From NCBI GenBank assembly GCA_947626265.1, contig CANQRM010000005.1:1-46627 (forward strand): 46,627 bases of DNA, in the 5' to 3' direction. Each line of letters opens with the position of its first letter. Position 1 is the first letter of the stretch. Positions 23,232 to 32,378 of this stretch are shown here, one piece after another. The DNA is from an uncultured Oscillospiraceae bacterium. Its GTDB lineage: Bacteria; Bacillota; Clostridia; Oscillospirales; Oscillospiraceae. The position numbers were made by a program, and so were the translations under genes. The notes under the pieces are model-generated. The model was not told the origin of the DNA. It did not search any database and was given only the letters and a program-made list of their open reading frames with translations.

Positions 23232-23948
23232 TCATATCTCCACGGCGGACACGCTCTCCAGCTCGGAGAGGGCCGTCATGATCTGGGTGTGGTGCTGTCC
23301 CCGGTTGAGGCGCAGGTACACGATGGCGTTGGGATTGCCCCCGTTCCGGCCCCGGTCGATATCCACCGCGTGGATGTGCACGCCCTGGGCCCGGATGCAG
23401 GCCAGCACGTCGCTGAAGTTCTCCAGGCTCTGGACCTCCACGTAGAGGTTCAGGTTCCGCCCCCGCTCCATGAGCATCGTCTCCACCCGCCGCAGCAGGT
23501 GCATGCTGAGGAAGATGAGCGCAAACGCCACGATCACGCACTCATAAAACCCCGCCCCCACGGCCAGGCCCACGCAGGCCGTGGCCCAAAGGCCCGCCGC
23601 CGTGGTCAGGCCCTTCACCTCCTGGTGGCCGGTGACGAGGATGACCCCCGCGCCCAGAAAGCCGATGCCATTGACCACCTTGGAGCCGATGCGGGTGATG
23701 TCGGTGCGAAAGCCCACGGCCGCCGCCTCCGCCGCCCACTCGTGGGTGGCGAGATGATAGAGATACTGGCCCAGCAGGATGGTCAATGCCGAGCCCAGGC
23801 ACACCAGCATATAGGTGCGGAACCCCGCCGCCCGGTGGCGCCGGGCCCGCTCGATGCCGATGAGCCCGCCGCACATCATGGCGAGCAGCATCCGCAGGAG
23901 CATCGACGCAACGGTCAGCTCCCGCAGGCCGTCCAGCGCGTGGAGCAT
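23232..23948 (-). CDS. MgtC/SapB-family membrane protein (first copy)
   Basis: The 238-residue paralogue of the next gene contains GGLIGIERARRHRAAGFRTY and GFLGAGVILVTGHQEVKGLTTAA. Hydrophobic helices are followed by a soluble domain (SLENFSDVLACIRAQGVHIH). Divergence from the second copy is substantial, so this is an old duplication and not an assembly artefact. The two are presumably co-transcribed, and may form hetero-oligomers. Confidence 0.9.
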   Translation of the reverse strand: MLHALDGLRELTVASMLLRMLLAMMCGGLIGIERARRHRAAGFRTYMLVCLGSALTILLGQYLYHLATHEWAAEAAAVGFRTDITRIGSKVVNGIGFLGAGVILVTGHQEVKGLTTAAGLWATACVGLAVGAGFYECVIVAFALIFLSMHLLRRVETMLMERGRNLNLYVEVQSLENFSDVLACIRAQGVHIHAVDIDRGRNGGNPNAIVYLRLNRGQHHTQIMTALSELESVSAVEI

Positions 23949-23987
23949 ATGCCTCTCCCCTTTCTTCCCCGCTTTTTACAATGGTCA

Positions 23988-24012
23988 GAAGGGCGTGCCA
24001 GGCACGCCCTTC
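23988..24012. terminator. Perfect hairpin after tctA
   Basis: GAAGGGCGTGCC pairs with GGCACGCCCTTC around a single central base. It sits between the end of tctA and the first mgtC-like gene. No T tract follows directly, so termination strength is uncertain. Confidence 0.6.
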
Positions 24013-24040
24013 GTCATGTCTATTGGTCTATAGGTATGTC

Positions 24041-25591
24041 TCAGTCCGACACCGGCGCGTCCCCGGTCCCGGCCTCAGAATCGTTCTCGTCCGCCAGGGC
24101 CTGGCTCTTCTTCTCCATCTTGTTCATGAAGAAGGGGCTCAAAACGCCCACGATGCAGAGCGCGATGAGCACCCAGTCCACCACGCTGGAGAAAAGCACG
24201 CTGATGCTGCCCTGGGATACCCGCAGGGCGTTTCGAAGGCCCTTCTCGCCGATGGGCCCCAGTATCAGCGCCAGCACCACCGCGGCGGTATTCAGGTCGA
24301 ACTTCCGCATGGCGTAGCCGATGACGCCGAAGATGAGCATGACCACCACGTCCAGGATGTTCTTGTGGATGGCATAGGAGCCCACCACGCAGAGCACCGT
24401 CACGCAGGGAATGAGGATGGCGTCACTGAGCCGCGCGATGTTGGCGAAGCCCTTGCAGCCTATGAGGCCCACAGCCAGCATAAAGAACTGCACCAGCACG
24501 AACCCCGCGAAGAAAGTATATGTCATGGGGGCGTACTTCGTGAACAGCTCCGGGCCGGGGGTCAGGCCCTGGATGATGAGCCCGCCCATGAGCACCGCCG
24601 TCACGCTCTCGCCGGGGATGCCCAGGGTCAGGGTCGGTATCAGGGAGCCGCCGGTGACGGCGTTGTTGGCCGCCTCGGAGCCCGCCACGCCCTCAATGGC
24701 GCCGTGGCCGAAATCTTCCTTGTGCCGGGAAAACTGTTTGGCGGTATTGTAGCCCACGAAGCAGGCGATGGAGGCGCCCGCGCCGGGCAGGATGCCGGTC
24801 AGGTTGCCGATGATCCAGGAGCGGATGATGGTGGGCCAGAGCAAGCGTATCTCCTTCTTGGACAGGCTCATCTTGTCGGTGACCTTGGACGCCTTGGCCC
24901 GCTTGACGATCTTCTTCTCCGCCAGAATGAACACCTGGCTCATGGAGAACAGGCCGATGAGCGCACAGGTGGTGTTCACGCCCTCCGCCAGGAAGGACTG
25001 GCCGAACATGAACCGCTTCACGCCGGTGATGGGGTCCAGACCGATGGTGGAAAGCATCAGGCCGAAGGCGCCGGACATGAGGCCCTTTATAAGGCTCTTG
25101 CTGGACACGCCCGCGATGATGGTGAGGCCGAAGATGGATAGCCAGAAATACTCCGCGCTCATGAATTTCAGCGCCAGCTGGGCCAGCAGGGGCGCGAAGA
25201 AGTAGAGGGAGATGCAGCTCAAAAGCCCGCCCCAGAAGGAGCTCCAGCAGGCGGTGAACAGCGCCTTGCCCGCCTGGCCCTTCAAGGTCATCTGGTAGCC
25301 CTCGATGGCCGTGGCCGCGGAGGCCGGCGTGCCGGGGGTGTGGATGAGGATGGCGGAGATGGAGCCGCCGAAGATGGCGCCGCAGTAGATGGCGCCCAGG
25401 ACGATGAGGCCCGTCTCCGGCTCCATGGTGAAGGTCATGGGCAGCATCAGCGCCACGCCCATGGCCGCGGACAGGCCGGGCATGCAGCCGATGACGATGC
25501 CCATGGCCACGCCGCCGATCATCATAAGAAGGTTGATGGGAGTGAGGGCGTTGATAAAGCCCGCGCCCATCAGGGATAAAGTATCAAGCAT
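24041..25591 (-). CDS. tctA: Tripartite tricarboxylate transporter, TctA large permease
   Basis: The 516-residue protein has about eleven to twelve membrane segments and the TctA signatures GVAMGIVIGCMPGLSAAMGVAL, GAIFGGSISAILIHTPGTPAS and IPGESVTAVLMGG. It is the large membrane subunit that, with TctB and the binding protein TctC, takes up citrate or other carboxylates using an ion gradient. It begins 15 bases after tctB, with AAGGAGGGG upstream. The C-terminal 40 residues are charged and cytoplasmic. Confidence 0.95.
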   Translation of the reverse strand: MLDTLSLMGAGFINALTPINLLMMIGGVAMGIVIGCMPGLSAAMGVALMLPMTFTMEPETGLIVLGAIYCGAIFGGSISAILIHTPGTPASAATAIEGYQMTLKGQAGKALFTACWSSFWGGLLSCISLYFFAPLLAQLALKFMSAEYFWLSIFGLTIIAGVSSKSLIKGLMSGAFGLMLSTIGLDPITGVKRFMFGQSFLAEGVNTTCALIGLFSMSQVFILAEKKIVKRAKASKVTDKMSLSKKEIRLLWPTIIRSWIIGNLTGILPGAGASIACFVGYNTAKQFSRHKEDFGHGAIEGVAGSEAANNAVTGGSLIPTLTLGIPGESVTAVLMGGLIIQGLTPGPELFTKYAPMTYTFFAGFVLVQFFMLAVGLIGCKGFANIARLSDAILIPCVTVLCVVGSYAIHKNILDVVVMLIFGVIGYAMRKFDLNTAAVVLALILGPIGEKGLRNALRVSQGSISVLFSSVVDWVLIALCIVGVLSPFFMNKMEKKSQALADENDSEAGTGDAPVSD

Positions 25592-25606
25592 TGTTCCCGC
25601 CCCTCC

Positions 25607-26056
25607 TTATATCAGAATACCGGTGGGCAGCTTCACGCCCAGGAACCGGACGAAGGCGAAGTATATGAGCACGGTCAGCACCACCACCGCGATGCTCATG
25701 TGCAGCACCGGCACCTTCAGGTACAGCATCACCGCCACCATGAACACCACCGTGGACACGAAAAAGCCCACCGTGCTCACCAGCACCACGTACACGATGA
25801 CGCAGGCCAGGCACACGAAAAACTGGGCGGGCTGGAAGTCCTTGAACACCTCGCTCACGCCGCTCTCCACACCGTGCTTTTTCGCCGCCACCAGCATCTG
25901 CAAAAGGTACAGGGTGGTCAGGCCAAACAGCAACGCCACGGTGAAGTAGGGGTAAGTCCGGCTGGACTCCTTCAGCTGGGTCGTGCCGTAATACCAGTAG
26001 GCGCACACGGCGTACATGAATACCACCACGCCGATGTCCGTCTTTTTCATTTTCAC
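25607..26056 (-). CDS. tctB: Tripartite tricarboxylate transporter, TctB small permease
   Basis: The 149-residue membrane protein has four hydrophobic helices, the size and pattern of TctB: MKMKKTDIGVVVFMYAVCAY at the N-terminus and RFLGVKLPTGILI at the C-terminus. It lies between tctC and tctA, the usual gene order. GAGGGATAG lies upstream of the ATG. Confidence 0.88.
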   Translation of the reverse strand: MKMKKTDIGVVVFMYAVCAYWYYGTTQLKESSRTYPYFTVALLFGLTTLYLLQMLVAAKKHGVESGVSEVFKDFQPAQFFVCLACVIVYVVLVSTVGFFVSTVVFMVAVMLYLKVPVLHMSIAVVVLTVLIYFAFVRFLGVKLPTGILI

Positions 26057-26086
26057 GCTCTATCCCTCCTCTGCGGTCGGAATGGG

Positions 26087-26116
26087 GGAAAAGGGCAGGT
26101 CACCCCGCCCTTTTCC
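26087..26116 (-). terminator. Stem-loop between tctC and tctB
   Basis: GGAAAAGGGC (26087-26096) pairs with GCCCTTTTCC (26107-26116). Intercistronic hairpins after binding-protein genes commonly protect or partially terminate the transcript, so that binding protein is made in excess over permease; that role is inferred here. Confidence 0.65.
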
Positions 26117-26152
26117 GTTACGTTTCAGTTCAAATGACGCGGGGGATAAAAA

Positions 26153-27130
26153 TTACTCGAACCAGAAGTTCTCGCTCAGGCTCTCGGTGAACTCCTGCTG
26201 CTGCTCGATGAGGGCGGCGGTAGCCTCGGCGTCCTGATAGTCGGTGGCGACGCCGGCGTCGGCCGCGGCGGCCAGATACTCCTCGTCCTCCATGGCCTTC
26301 TTGAAGGCCTCCTCATAGAAGGCGATCACGTCCTCGCTGACACCCGCGGGAGCGCAGATGCAGCGGGAGGAGCCCAGCCAGTCCTCATAGTAGCCCAGGC
26401 TGCCCAGGGTGGGCACGTCGGGATACTCGGGCACGGGCTCAGCGGCGAAGGCGCCCAGGATCTTCAGGTCGGCGTCCTGGCCGGCGATGTCGGCCACCTT
26501 GGCCACGCAGAAGTCGGCCTCTTTGCCGCGGAGGCTCAAAAGCTCATCGGCGGTGCCGCCCTGGGGGATGTCGATATACTTGAAGCCGGCGGACACGGCA
26601 AAGGCCTGCGCGCCGATGTGGTTGGAGGCCTGGGGACCGTTGGTGGAGGCCTTCAGCATATCCTTGTCGCCGTCCTCGGAGTGCTCCTTGCCGTAGGCGA
26701 CCAGGTCGTCCAGGGTCTCGAAGCGGTCGTCATCGGCGCGGACGATGACCAGAGAAGTCTCGGTCACGTGGTTGCAGATGGCGGCGAAGCTGTCGGTGGT
26801 GTAGGTGCCCATCTCGTTGACGATGGAGCTGTTGAAGTTGGGCAGGTTGACAAAGCCGATGGTCAGGCCGTCGGGCTCGGCGTCAGCCAGCTGGGACCAG
26901 CCGATGGAGCCGGAGCCGCCGGGGACGTTGTCGATGACCAGGGTCTGGCCGATGTACTTCTCGGCGTACTGGGCCAGCAGACGGGCGGTGATGTCGGTGC
27001 CGTTGCCGGCGTCATAGGCCACGATGATGTGCACGGGGCCGTCGGGAGCCCACTTATCCGCGGCAAAGGCGGTGGAGCCCAGGGCCACGACCATTACGAG
27101 GGCCATCAGCAGAGCGATCAGTTTCTTCAT
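26153..27130 (-). CDS. tctC: Tripartite tricarboxylate transporter, TctC substrate-binding protein
   Basis: The 325-residue exported protein has a signal peptide (about 1-23, ending STAFAA). A Bug/TctC fold follows: HIIVAYDAGNGTDITARLLA near the mature N-terminus, NVPGGSGSIGWSQL, and a Gly/Ser-rich PQGGTADELLSLRG. It binds the carboxylate outside the membrane and delivers it to TctAB. Unlike many relatives it lacks an obvious lipobox cysteine. AAAGGACG lies upstream of the ATG. Confidence 0.93.
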   Translation of the reverse strand: MKKLIALLMALVMVVALGSTAFAADKWAPDGPVHIIVAYDAGNGTDITARLLAQYAEKYIGQTLVIDNVPGGSGSIGWSQLADAEPDGLTIGFVNLPNFNSSIVNEMGTYTTDSFAAICNHVTETSLVIVRADDDRFETLDDLVAYGKEHSEDGDKDMLKASTNGPQASNHIGAQAFAVSAGFKYIDIPQGGTADELLSLRGKEADFCVAKVADIAGQDADLKILGAFAAEPVPEYPDVPTLGSLGYYEDWLGSSRCICAPAGVSEDVIAFYEEAFKKAMEDEEYLAAAADAGVATDYQDAEATAALIEQQQEFTESLSENFWFE

Positions 27131-27405
27131 GATGCGTTCGTCCTTTCAGCATTGTAGTACCGCTTGGGTCTGTGCTAAAAATATCACATATCCACAAGAA
27201 AAGCAACGATAAAATGCCGGTTTTTCCGAATATTTTACAAAAAGCGAGAGTAAAATTTACCTTCTTCCCCCCTGGCCGCGCACCGCCGTTTTCAGAAATG
27301 ACACCAATTTTAACTTGTTTGGTCCAGGCTGGTAGTGTAGTATATATTTGAGGGAATAAGCGCAGTCTTTGATAGCATCCAATAGAGTTGACAGAAAGGC
27401 ACGAT

Positions 27406-29238
27406 ATGGACCTGTTTTATAAACTGATCGCCATGCTGGGCGGCCTGGCCATGTTCCTGTACGGCATGCGCATCATGGGCGACGGGCTCAAGAGCTGCTC
27501 CGGCAGCGCCATGAAGGCGGCCCTGGCCAAGGTCACCAGCCGCCCGGCCCTGGGCTTTCTGCTGGGCATGCTGGTCACCTGCATGATCCAGAGCTCCACC
27601 GCCACCATCGTGCTGACGGTGGGTCTGGTGGGCGCGGGCTTCCTCACCTTCCGCCAGTCCATCGGCATCGTGCTGGGCGCCAACGTGGGCACCGCCATCA
27701 CCGCCCAGATCATCCGCCTCATGGACGTGCAGGCGGGCTCCACCAGCATCCTCTACCTCTTCAACGCCGAGAACCTGGCCCCCATCGCCCTGATTATCGG
27801 CATCGTGCTCATCATGTTCGTGAAGCGCAGCTCCATGCAGAACGTGGGCACCATCGCCATGGGCTTCGGCATCCTGTTCATGGGCCTCATCTTTATGAGC
27901 GACGCGGTCAGCGCCTTTGGAAGCGGCCTGAGCGGCCTTCTCACCGCCTTTGAGGACAACTATATCCTGGGCTTCCTGGCCGGCACGGCGGTCACCGGCG
28001 TCATCCAGAGCTCCTCCGCCGTCATCGGCATCCTCCAGTCCTTCGCAAGCTCCGTGGGCGTGCGCTTCTGCGGCGTGTTTGCGGTGATCATCGGCGTGAA
28101 TATCGGCGACTGCCTGACCACCTTCCTGGTCTGCCGCATCGGCGCCAAGCCCGAACAGATACGCACCGTCACCGTCCACGTGATGTACAACATCTGCGCG
28201 GCGCTATTGATCGCCGGGGCCTTGGCCATCTGCCGGAGCATGGGGGTCATAGGCGACGGTCTCTGGTACGCCACGCTGGACTCCGGCGGCGTGGCCAACG
28301 TCCACGGCCTGTTCCGGCTCATCCCCGCGGTGCTGCTGCTGCCCCTGTCCGGGGTGTTTGCCAATCTCGCCGAGAAGATGATACCGGACAAGCCCATGGA
28401 CAGCGAGGACCAGGACATCGCGGAGAACCTGCGGGAACTGGACAGCCACCTTGTCACCAACCCCCGCATCGCCCTGGACCAGTCCGGCCACCTCATCGGC
28501 CACATGGCCTCCGTGGCCCTGGAGAACTACGACAACGCCACCAAGCAGATATTCGATTACGACGAGAAGCTGGCGGAGCGGGTAAACCAGCGGGAGGCCC
28601 TGCTGGACCGGATGGCGGACGCCACCAACCAGTTCATCATCAGCCTCTCCCCCTATGTCACCCGTACCGCCGACAACCGGGACCAGAACTTCCAGATCAA
28701 AGCCCTCACCTGCTTCGAGCGCATGGGCGACCTGGCCCAGAACATCCAGCACGACACCCAGCACCTCCGGGAGACCGGCACGCCCCTTTCCAAGGAGGCC
28801 CAGACCGACCTCACCGGCACCATCTCCGTGGTCAAGGACATCCTCACCCTCACGGTGGAGGCCTTCAAGTCCAACGACCTGCAGCGGGCCCGGGCGGTGG
28901 AACCCCTGGAGGAGGTCATCGACGACATCATCGAGGTCATGAAGGCCCGCCATGTGAACCGGATGACCCACGGCGTGTGCGACGTGGTCAACGGCATCCA
29001 GTATCAGAACATCCTCCAGAACCTGGAGCGCGTGTCCGACCAGTGCTCGGACCTGGCGGTGTACATGCTCAGCCGGGCCGACGCCTCCATCACCGGCCAG
29101 GAGCACCGGTACATCCACGACCTGCACCACTCCGACAACGAGGCCTACCGGCGCATGTTCCGGGAGAACTACCGCAAGTATTTCCGCGAGCTTCACTTGG
29201 AGGCGGCAAAGGAACAGGCGGAGAACGCCAATAAATAA
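27406..29238 (+). CDS. Na/Pi cotransporter family protein with PhoU-like tail
   Basis: The 610-residue protein has two homologous membrane halves, each with the QSS signature: MIQSSTATIVLTVGLVG and VIQSSSAVIGILQSF. A C-terminal cytoplasmic PhoU-like helical domain (about 350-550: ALENYDNATKQIFDYDEKL, CFERMGDLAQNIQ) follows. It is expected to import phosphate with sodium. The ATG at 27406 is chosen because AGAAAGG precedes it; an upstream TTG has no ribosome site. It is divergent from tctC. Confidence 0.93.
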   Translation: MDLFYKLIAMLGGLAMFLYGMRIMGDGLKSCSGSAMKAALAKVTSRPALGFLLGMLVTCMIQSSTATIVLTVGLVGAGFLTFRQSIGIVLGANVGTAITAQIIRLMDVQAGSTSILYLFNAENLAPIALIIGIVLIMFVKRSSMQNVGTIAMGFGILFMGLIFMSDAVSAFGSGLSGLLTAFEDNYILGFLAGTAVTGVIQSSSAVIGILQSFASSVGVRFCGVFAVIIGVNIGDCLTTFLVCRIGAKPEQIRTVTVHVMYNICAALLIAGALAICRSMGVIGDGLWYATLDSGGVANVHGLFRLIPAVLLLPLSGVFANLAEKMIPDKPMDSEDQDIAENLRELDSHLVTNPRIALDQSGHLIGHMASVALENYDNATKQIFDYDEKLAERVNQREALLDRMADATNQFIISLSPYVTRTADNRDQNFQIKALTCFERMGDLAQNIQHDTQHLRETGTPLSKEAQTDLTGTISVVKDILTLTVEAFKSNDLQRARAVEPLEEVIDDIIEVMKARHVNRMTHGVCDVVNGIQYQNILQNLERVSDQCSDLAVYMLSRADASITGQEHRYIHDLHHSDNEAYRRMFRENYRKYFRELHLEAAKEQAENANK

Positions 29239-29241
29239 TAC

Positions 29242-29270
29242 TTGACAAAATCAGAAGTTTCCCTTATAAT
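29242..29270 (+). promoter_or_regulatory. Perfect consensus promoter
   Basis: TTGACA (29242-29247), a 17-base spacer and TATAAT (29265-29270) match the sigma-A consensus at all twelve positions. A terminator starts about a dozen bases downstream. Confidence 0.9.
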
Positions 29271-29281
29271 GGCCCTCAGCA

Positions 29282-29323
29282 AGAGCAAAGACGTTCTTTT
29301 TGGACGGCTTTGCTCTTTTTTTG
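29282..29323 (+). terminator. Intrinsic terminator just downstream of the consensus promoter
   Basis: AGAGCAAAG (29282-29290) pairs with CTTTGCTCT (29308-29316), followed by seven or more T. It may end the Na/Pi transcript, but as the promoter lies before it, it also stands between that promoter and the synthetase gene. Confidence 0.88.
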
Positions 29324-29345
29324 TTTTGGACAAGGAGAGAGCATC

Positions 29346-30926
29346 ATGTGCGCGATCATGGGATTTACGAAACGGACCCTCTCCCGGGAGGAACTGGAAC
29401 CCTTCTTTGAGAAGACTCACTCCCGGGGGCCGGATATGAGCCGCGTGGAGCAGGCGGGCTCCGGGTGGCTGTGCTTCCACCGCCTGGCCATCATGGGCCT
29501 GCACCCCGAGGGGATGCAGCCGTTCCACCTGGACGGGGACATGGCGGTGTGCAACGGGGAGCTGTATCTGTTCCGGCCTTTGAAGGCGGAGCTTGCCAAG
29601 GAATACGACTTTATCAGCGAGTCGGACTGCGAGATCATCCTGCCGCTGTATCATAAATACGGCCTGGACATGTTCAAGATGCTGGATGCGGAATTCGCCA
29701 TGCTCATCTACGACAGCAAGCGGGACGAGCTCATCGCCGCCCGGGACCCCATCGGCATCCGGCCGCTCTATTACGGCTATCTCGCCGACGGGTCCATGGC
29801 CTTCGCCAGCGAGGCGAAGAACCTGGTGGGCCTGTGTGAGGAGGTCCTCCCCTTCCCGCCCGGCCACTACTACGCCGGCGGCAAATTTGTCCGCTACGCG
29901 GACCTGACCACGGTAGACACCTATCTGCCCGACGATGTGGAGACGGTGTGCAGAAATATCCGCGAAAAACTCATCCTCGCCGTGGATAAGCGGCTGGACG
30001 CGGACGCGCCGCTGGGTTTTCTCCTCTCCGGCGGGCTGGACAGCAGCTTAGTCTGTGCCATATCCGCCCGCATATTGGGCAAGCACATCCGCTCCTTCGC
30101 CATCGGCATGGACACGGACGCCATCGACCTCAAATATGCCCGCCAGGTGGCGGACTACATAGGCGCCGAGCACACGGAGGTATACATGACCCGGGAGCAG
30201 GTGCTGGCGAGCCTGGAGGAGGTCATCGCCATGCTGGGCACCTGGGACATCACCACCATCCGGGCCAGCATGGGAATGTATCTGTGCTGCAAGGCCATCC
30301 ATGAGCGCACGGACGTGCGGGTGCTGCTCACGGGCGAGATATCCGACGAGCTCTTCGGCTACAAGTATACCGACTTCGCCCCCTCCCCGGAGGCTTTCCA
30401 GCAGGAGGCGAAAAAGCGCATCGACGAGCTTCACATGTACGACGTGCTCCGGGCGGACCGGTGCATATCCGTCAACTCCATCGAGGCCCGTGTGCCCTTC
30501 GGGGACCTGGAATTCGTAAAATACGTCATGAGCGTGGACCCGAAGCTGAAGGTGAACACCTACAACATGGGCAAGTACCTTCTCCGCCACGCCTTTGAAA
30601 AGGACCACATCCTCCCCGACTCCATCCTCTGGCGGCAAAAGGCGGCCTTCTCCGACGCGGTGGGCCACTCCATGGTGGACGACCTCAAAGAATACGCGGC
30701 GGAAAAGTACACCGACGAGGAATTTGAGGCGAAGCGCATGAAATACGACTTCGCCCGGCCCTTCACCAAGGAGAGCCTCCTCTACCGGGAGATTTTCGAG
30801 AAGTATTACCCCGGCCAGGCGGGGATGATCGCGGACTTCTGGATGCCCAACAAGACCTGGGAGGGCTGCGACGTGGACGACCCCAGCGCCCGGGTGCTGG
30901 CAAACTACGGGGCCAGCGGCGAATGA
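29346..30926 (+). CDS. asnB: Asparagine synthetase B (glutamine-hydrolysing)
   Basis: The 526-residue enzyme has an N-terminal class II glutaminase domain with Cys2 as nucleophile (MCAIMGF), RLAIMG and VCNGELY. A synthetase domain follows with the PP-loop FLLSGGLDSSL. It makes asparagine from aspartate, glutamine and ATP. The ATG at 29346 is required to expose Cys2, and AAGGAGAG lies upstream. The transcript leader contains an intrinsic terminator just after a consensus promoter. Related amidotransferases exist, but the length and motifs fit asparagine synthetase well. Confidence 0.92.
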   Translation: MCAIMGFTKRTLSREELEPFFEKTHSRGPDMSRVEQAGSGWLCFHRLAIMGLHPEGMQPFHLDGDMAVCNGELYLFRPLKAELAKEYDFISESDCEIILPLYHKYGLDMFKMLDAEFAMLIYDSKRDELIAARDPIGIRPLYYGYLADGSMAFASEAKNLVGLCEEVLPFPPGHYYAGGKFVRYADLTTVDTYLPDDVETVCRNIREKLILAVDKRLDADAPLGFLLSGGLDSSLVCAISARILGKHIRSFAIGMDTDAIDLKYARQVADYIGAEHTEVYMTREQVLASLEEVIAMLGTWDITTIRASMGMYLCCKAIHERTDVRVLLTGEISDELFGYKYTDFAPSPEAFQQEAKKRIDELHMYDVLRADRCISVNSIEARVPFGDLEFVKYVMSVDPKLKVNTYNMGKYLLRHAFEKDHILPDSILWRQKAAFSDAVGHSMVDDLKEYAAEKYTDEEFEAKRMKYDFARPFTKESLLYREIFEKYYPGQAGMIADFWMPNKTWEGCDVDDPSARVLANYGASGE

Positions 30927-30940
30927 GAACATATGCAAAA

Positions 30941-30971
30941 ACACCGCCGGAGCGAACTGCTCCGGCGGTGT
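30941..30971. terminator. Bidirectional terminator
   Basis: ACACCGCCGGAGC (30941-30953) pairs with GCTCCGGCGGTGT (30959-30971). AAAAA on the left gives a T tract for the minus-strand gene. It lies between convergent asnB and the glutamate-synthase-like gene. Confidence 0.88.
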
Positions 30972-30983
30972 TGCTATGTATTC

Positions 30984-32378
30984 TTATAGGCTCTTGATGT
31001 ACCGGTCGATGCCCGCGGCGGCGGTCTTGCCCGCGCCCATGGCCTTGATGACCGTGGCCGCGCCGGTCACCGCGTCGCCTCCGGCGAACACGCCGGCACG
31101 GCTGGTGGCGCCGGTGGCGTCATCCGCGGCGATGCCGCCCTTCTTCGTGGCCTCCAGGCCCGGGGTGGTGGAGAGGATGAGCGGGTTGGGGCTGGTGCCG
31201 ATGGCGATGATGACCGTGTCCACGTCGATGACGTACTCGCTGCCGGGCACCTCCACGGGGCGGCGGCGGCCGGTGGCGTCCGGCTCGCCCAGCTCCATTT
31301 TTACCACCTTTATCCCCGTCACGTGATCGCCCTCGTCCCCCACGATCTCCACGGGGTTATTCAGCAGCTTGAAGGTGATCTCCTCCGCCTGGGCGTGCTC
31401 CACCTCTTCCTTCCGGGCGGGCAGCTCGTCCATGCCCCGGCGGTAGATGATATACACCTCGTCGGCGCCCAGGCGCTTGGCGCTGCGGGCCGCGTCCATG
31501 GCCACGTTGCCGCCGCCCACCACGGCCACCTTTTTGCCGATCCTGATGGGCGTGTCGTACTCGGGCAGATAGGCCTTCATGAGATTCACCCGGGTCAGTA
31601 TCTCGTTGGCGGAGAACACGCCCAGCAGGTTCTCCCCGGGGATGTGCAGAAACTGGGGCAGGCCCGCGCCGGAGCCCACGAACACGGCCTCAAAGCCCTG
31701 CTCAAAGAGCTCGTCTATGCTCTCAGCCCGGCCGATGACCGCGTCGGTGACGATCTTCACGCCGAAGTATTCCAGTTTCTTGATCTCCTTTGCCACGATG
31801 GCCTTGGGCAGCCGGAACTCCGGGATGCCGTAGACCAGCACGCCGCCGGGCTTGTGGAAGGCCTCGAACACCGTCACATCATAGCCCTTGCGGGCAAGGT
31901 CGCTGGCGCAGGTGAGGCCCGCCGGACCGGAGCCGATGATGGCGATCTTATGGCCGTTGGCCTCGGGGATGGCCGGGGGCCCGTCCTGGTGGCCGTGCTC
32001 CATGTGCCAGTCCGCCACGAACCGCTCAAGCCGGCCAATACCCACGCTCTCGCCCTTGATGCCACGGATGCACTTGCCCTCGCACTGGTTCTCCTGGGGG
32101 CACACCCGGCCGCAGATGCCGGGCAGGGCGTTTGTCTGGGTGATGACCTCGCAGGCCTCGTCGAACTTCCCCTCCGCCACCAGGGCGATGAAGTCAGGGA
32201 TGTGTACGGCCACGGGGCAGCCCTCCATGCACTTGGGCTCCTTGCAGTGCAGGCACCGCTTTGCCTCGTCCATGGCCATCTCGGGGGTATACCCCAGGGC
32301 CACCTCGTCAAAATTCTTGTTCCGTACCAGAGGCTCCTGCTCCGGCATGGGGTTTTTGTCCATGCGCATATTAGCCAT
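30984..32378 (-). CDS. gltA: NADPH-dependent glutamate synthase small-subunit-type / NfnB-like flavoprotein
   Basis: The 464-residue protein has N-terminal iron-sulfur cysteines (CLHCKEPKCMEGCP and CGRVCPQENQCEGKC). An FAD-binding GSGPAGLTCASDLARKG and an NADPH-binding VVGGGNVAMDAARSAKRLGA follow. This is the homotetrameric GltA architecture, also used by NfnB, the large subunit of the electron-bifurcating NADH-dependent ferredoxin:NADP oxidoreductase. The overlapping upstream gene encodes the NfnA-type partner, which favours an NfnAB complex over a free glutamate synthase. Sequence alone does not settle it. Confidence 0.93.
   Translation of the reverse strand: MANMRMDKNPMPEQEPLVRNKNFDEVALGYTPEMAMDEAKRCLHCKEPKCMEGCPVAVHIPDFIALVAEGKFDEACEVITQTNALPGICGRVCPQENQCEGKCIRGIKGESVGIGRLERFVADWHMEHGHQDGPPAIPEANGHKIAIIGSGPAGLTCASDLARKGYDVTVFEAFHKPGGVLVYGIPEFRLPKAIVAKEIKKLEYFGVKIVTDAVIGRAESIDELFEQGFEAVFVGSGAGLPQFLHIPGENLLGVFSANEILTRVNLMKAYLPEYDTPIRIGKKVAVVGGGNVAMDAARSAKRLGADEVYIIYRRGMDELPARKEEVEHAQAEEITFKLLNNPVEIVGDEGDHVTGIKVVKMELGEPDATGRRRPVEVPGSEYVIDVDTVIIAIGTSPNPLILSTTPGLEATKKGGIAADDATGATSRAGVFAGGDAVTGAATVIKAMGAGKTAAAGIDRYIKSL

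Noticed and set aside
22521-23948. Assembly duplication of one MgtC gene
   Set aside because: The copies differ throughout their length, so this is a real old duplication.
22593-24317. 574-codon plus-strand frame across both MgtC genes and tctA
   Set aside because: It runs through three clear minus-strand genes, is His/Gln/Pro rich in the manner of antisense frames and lacks a start signal.
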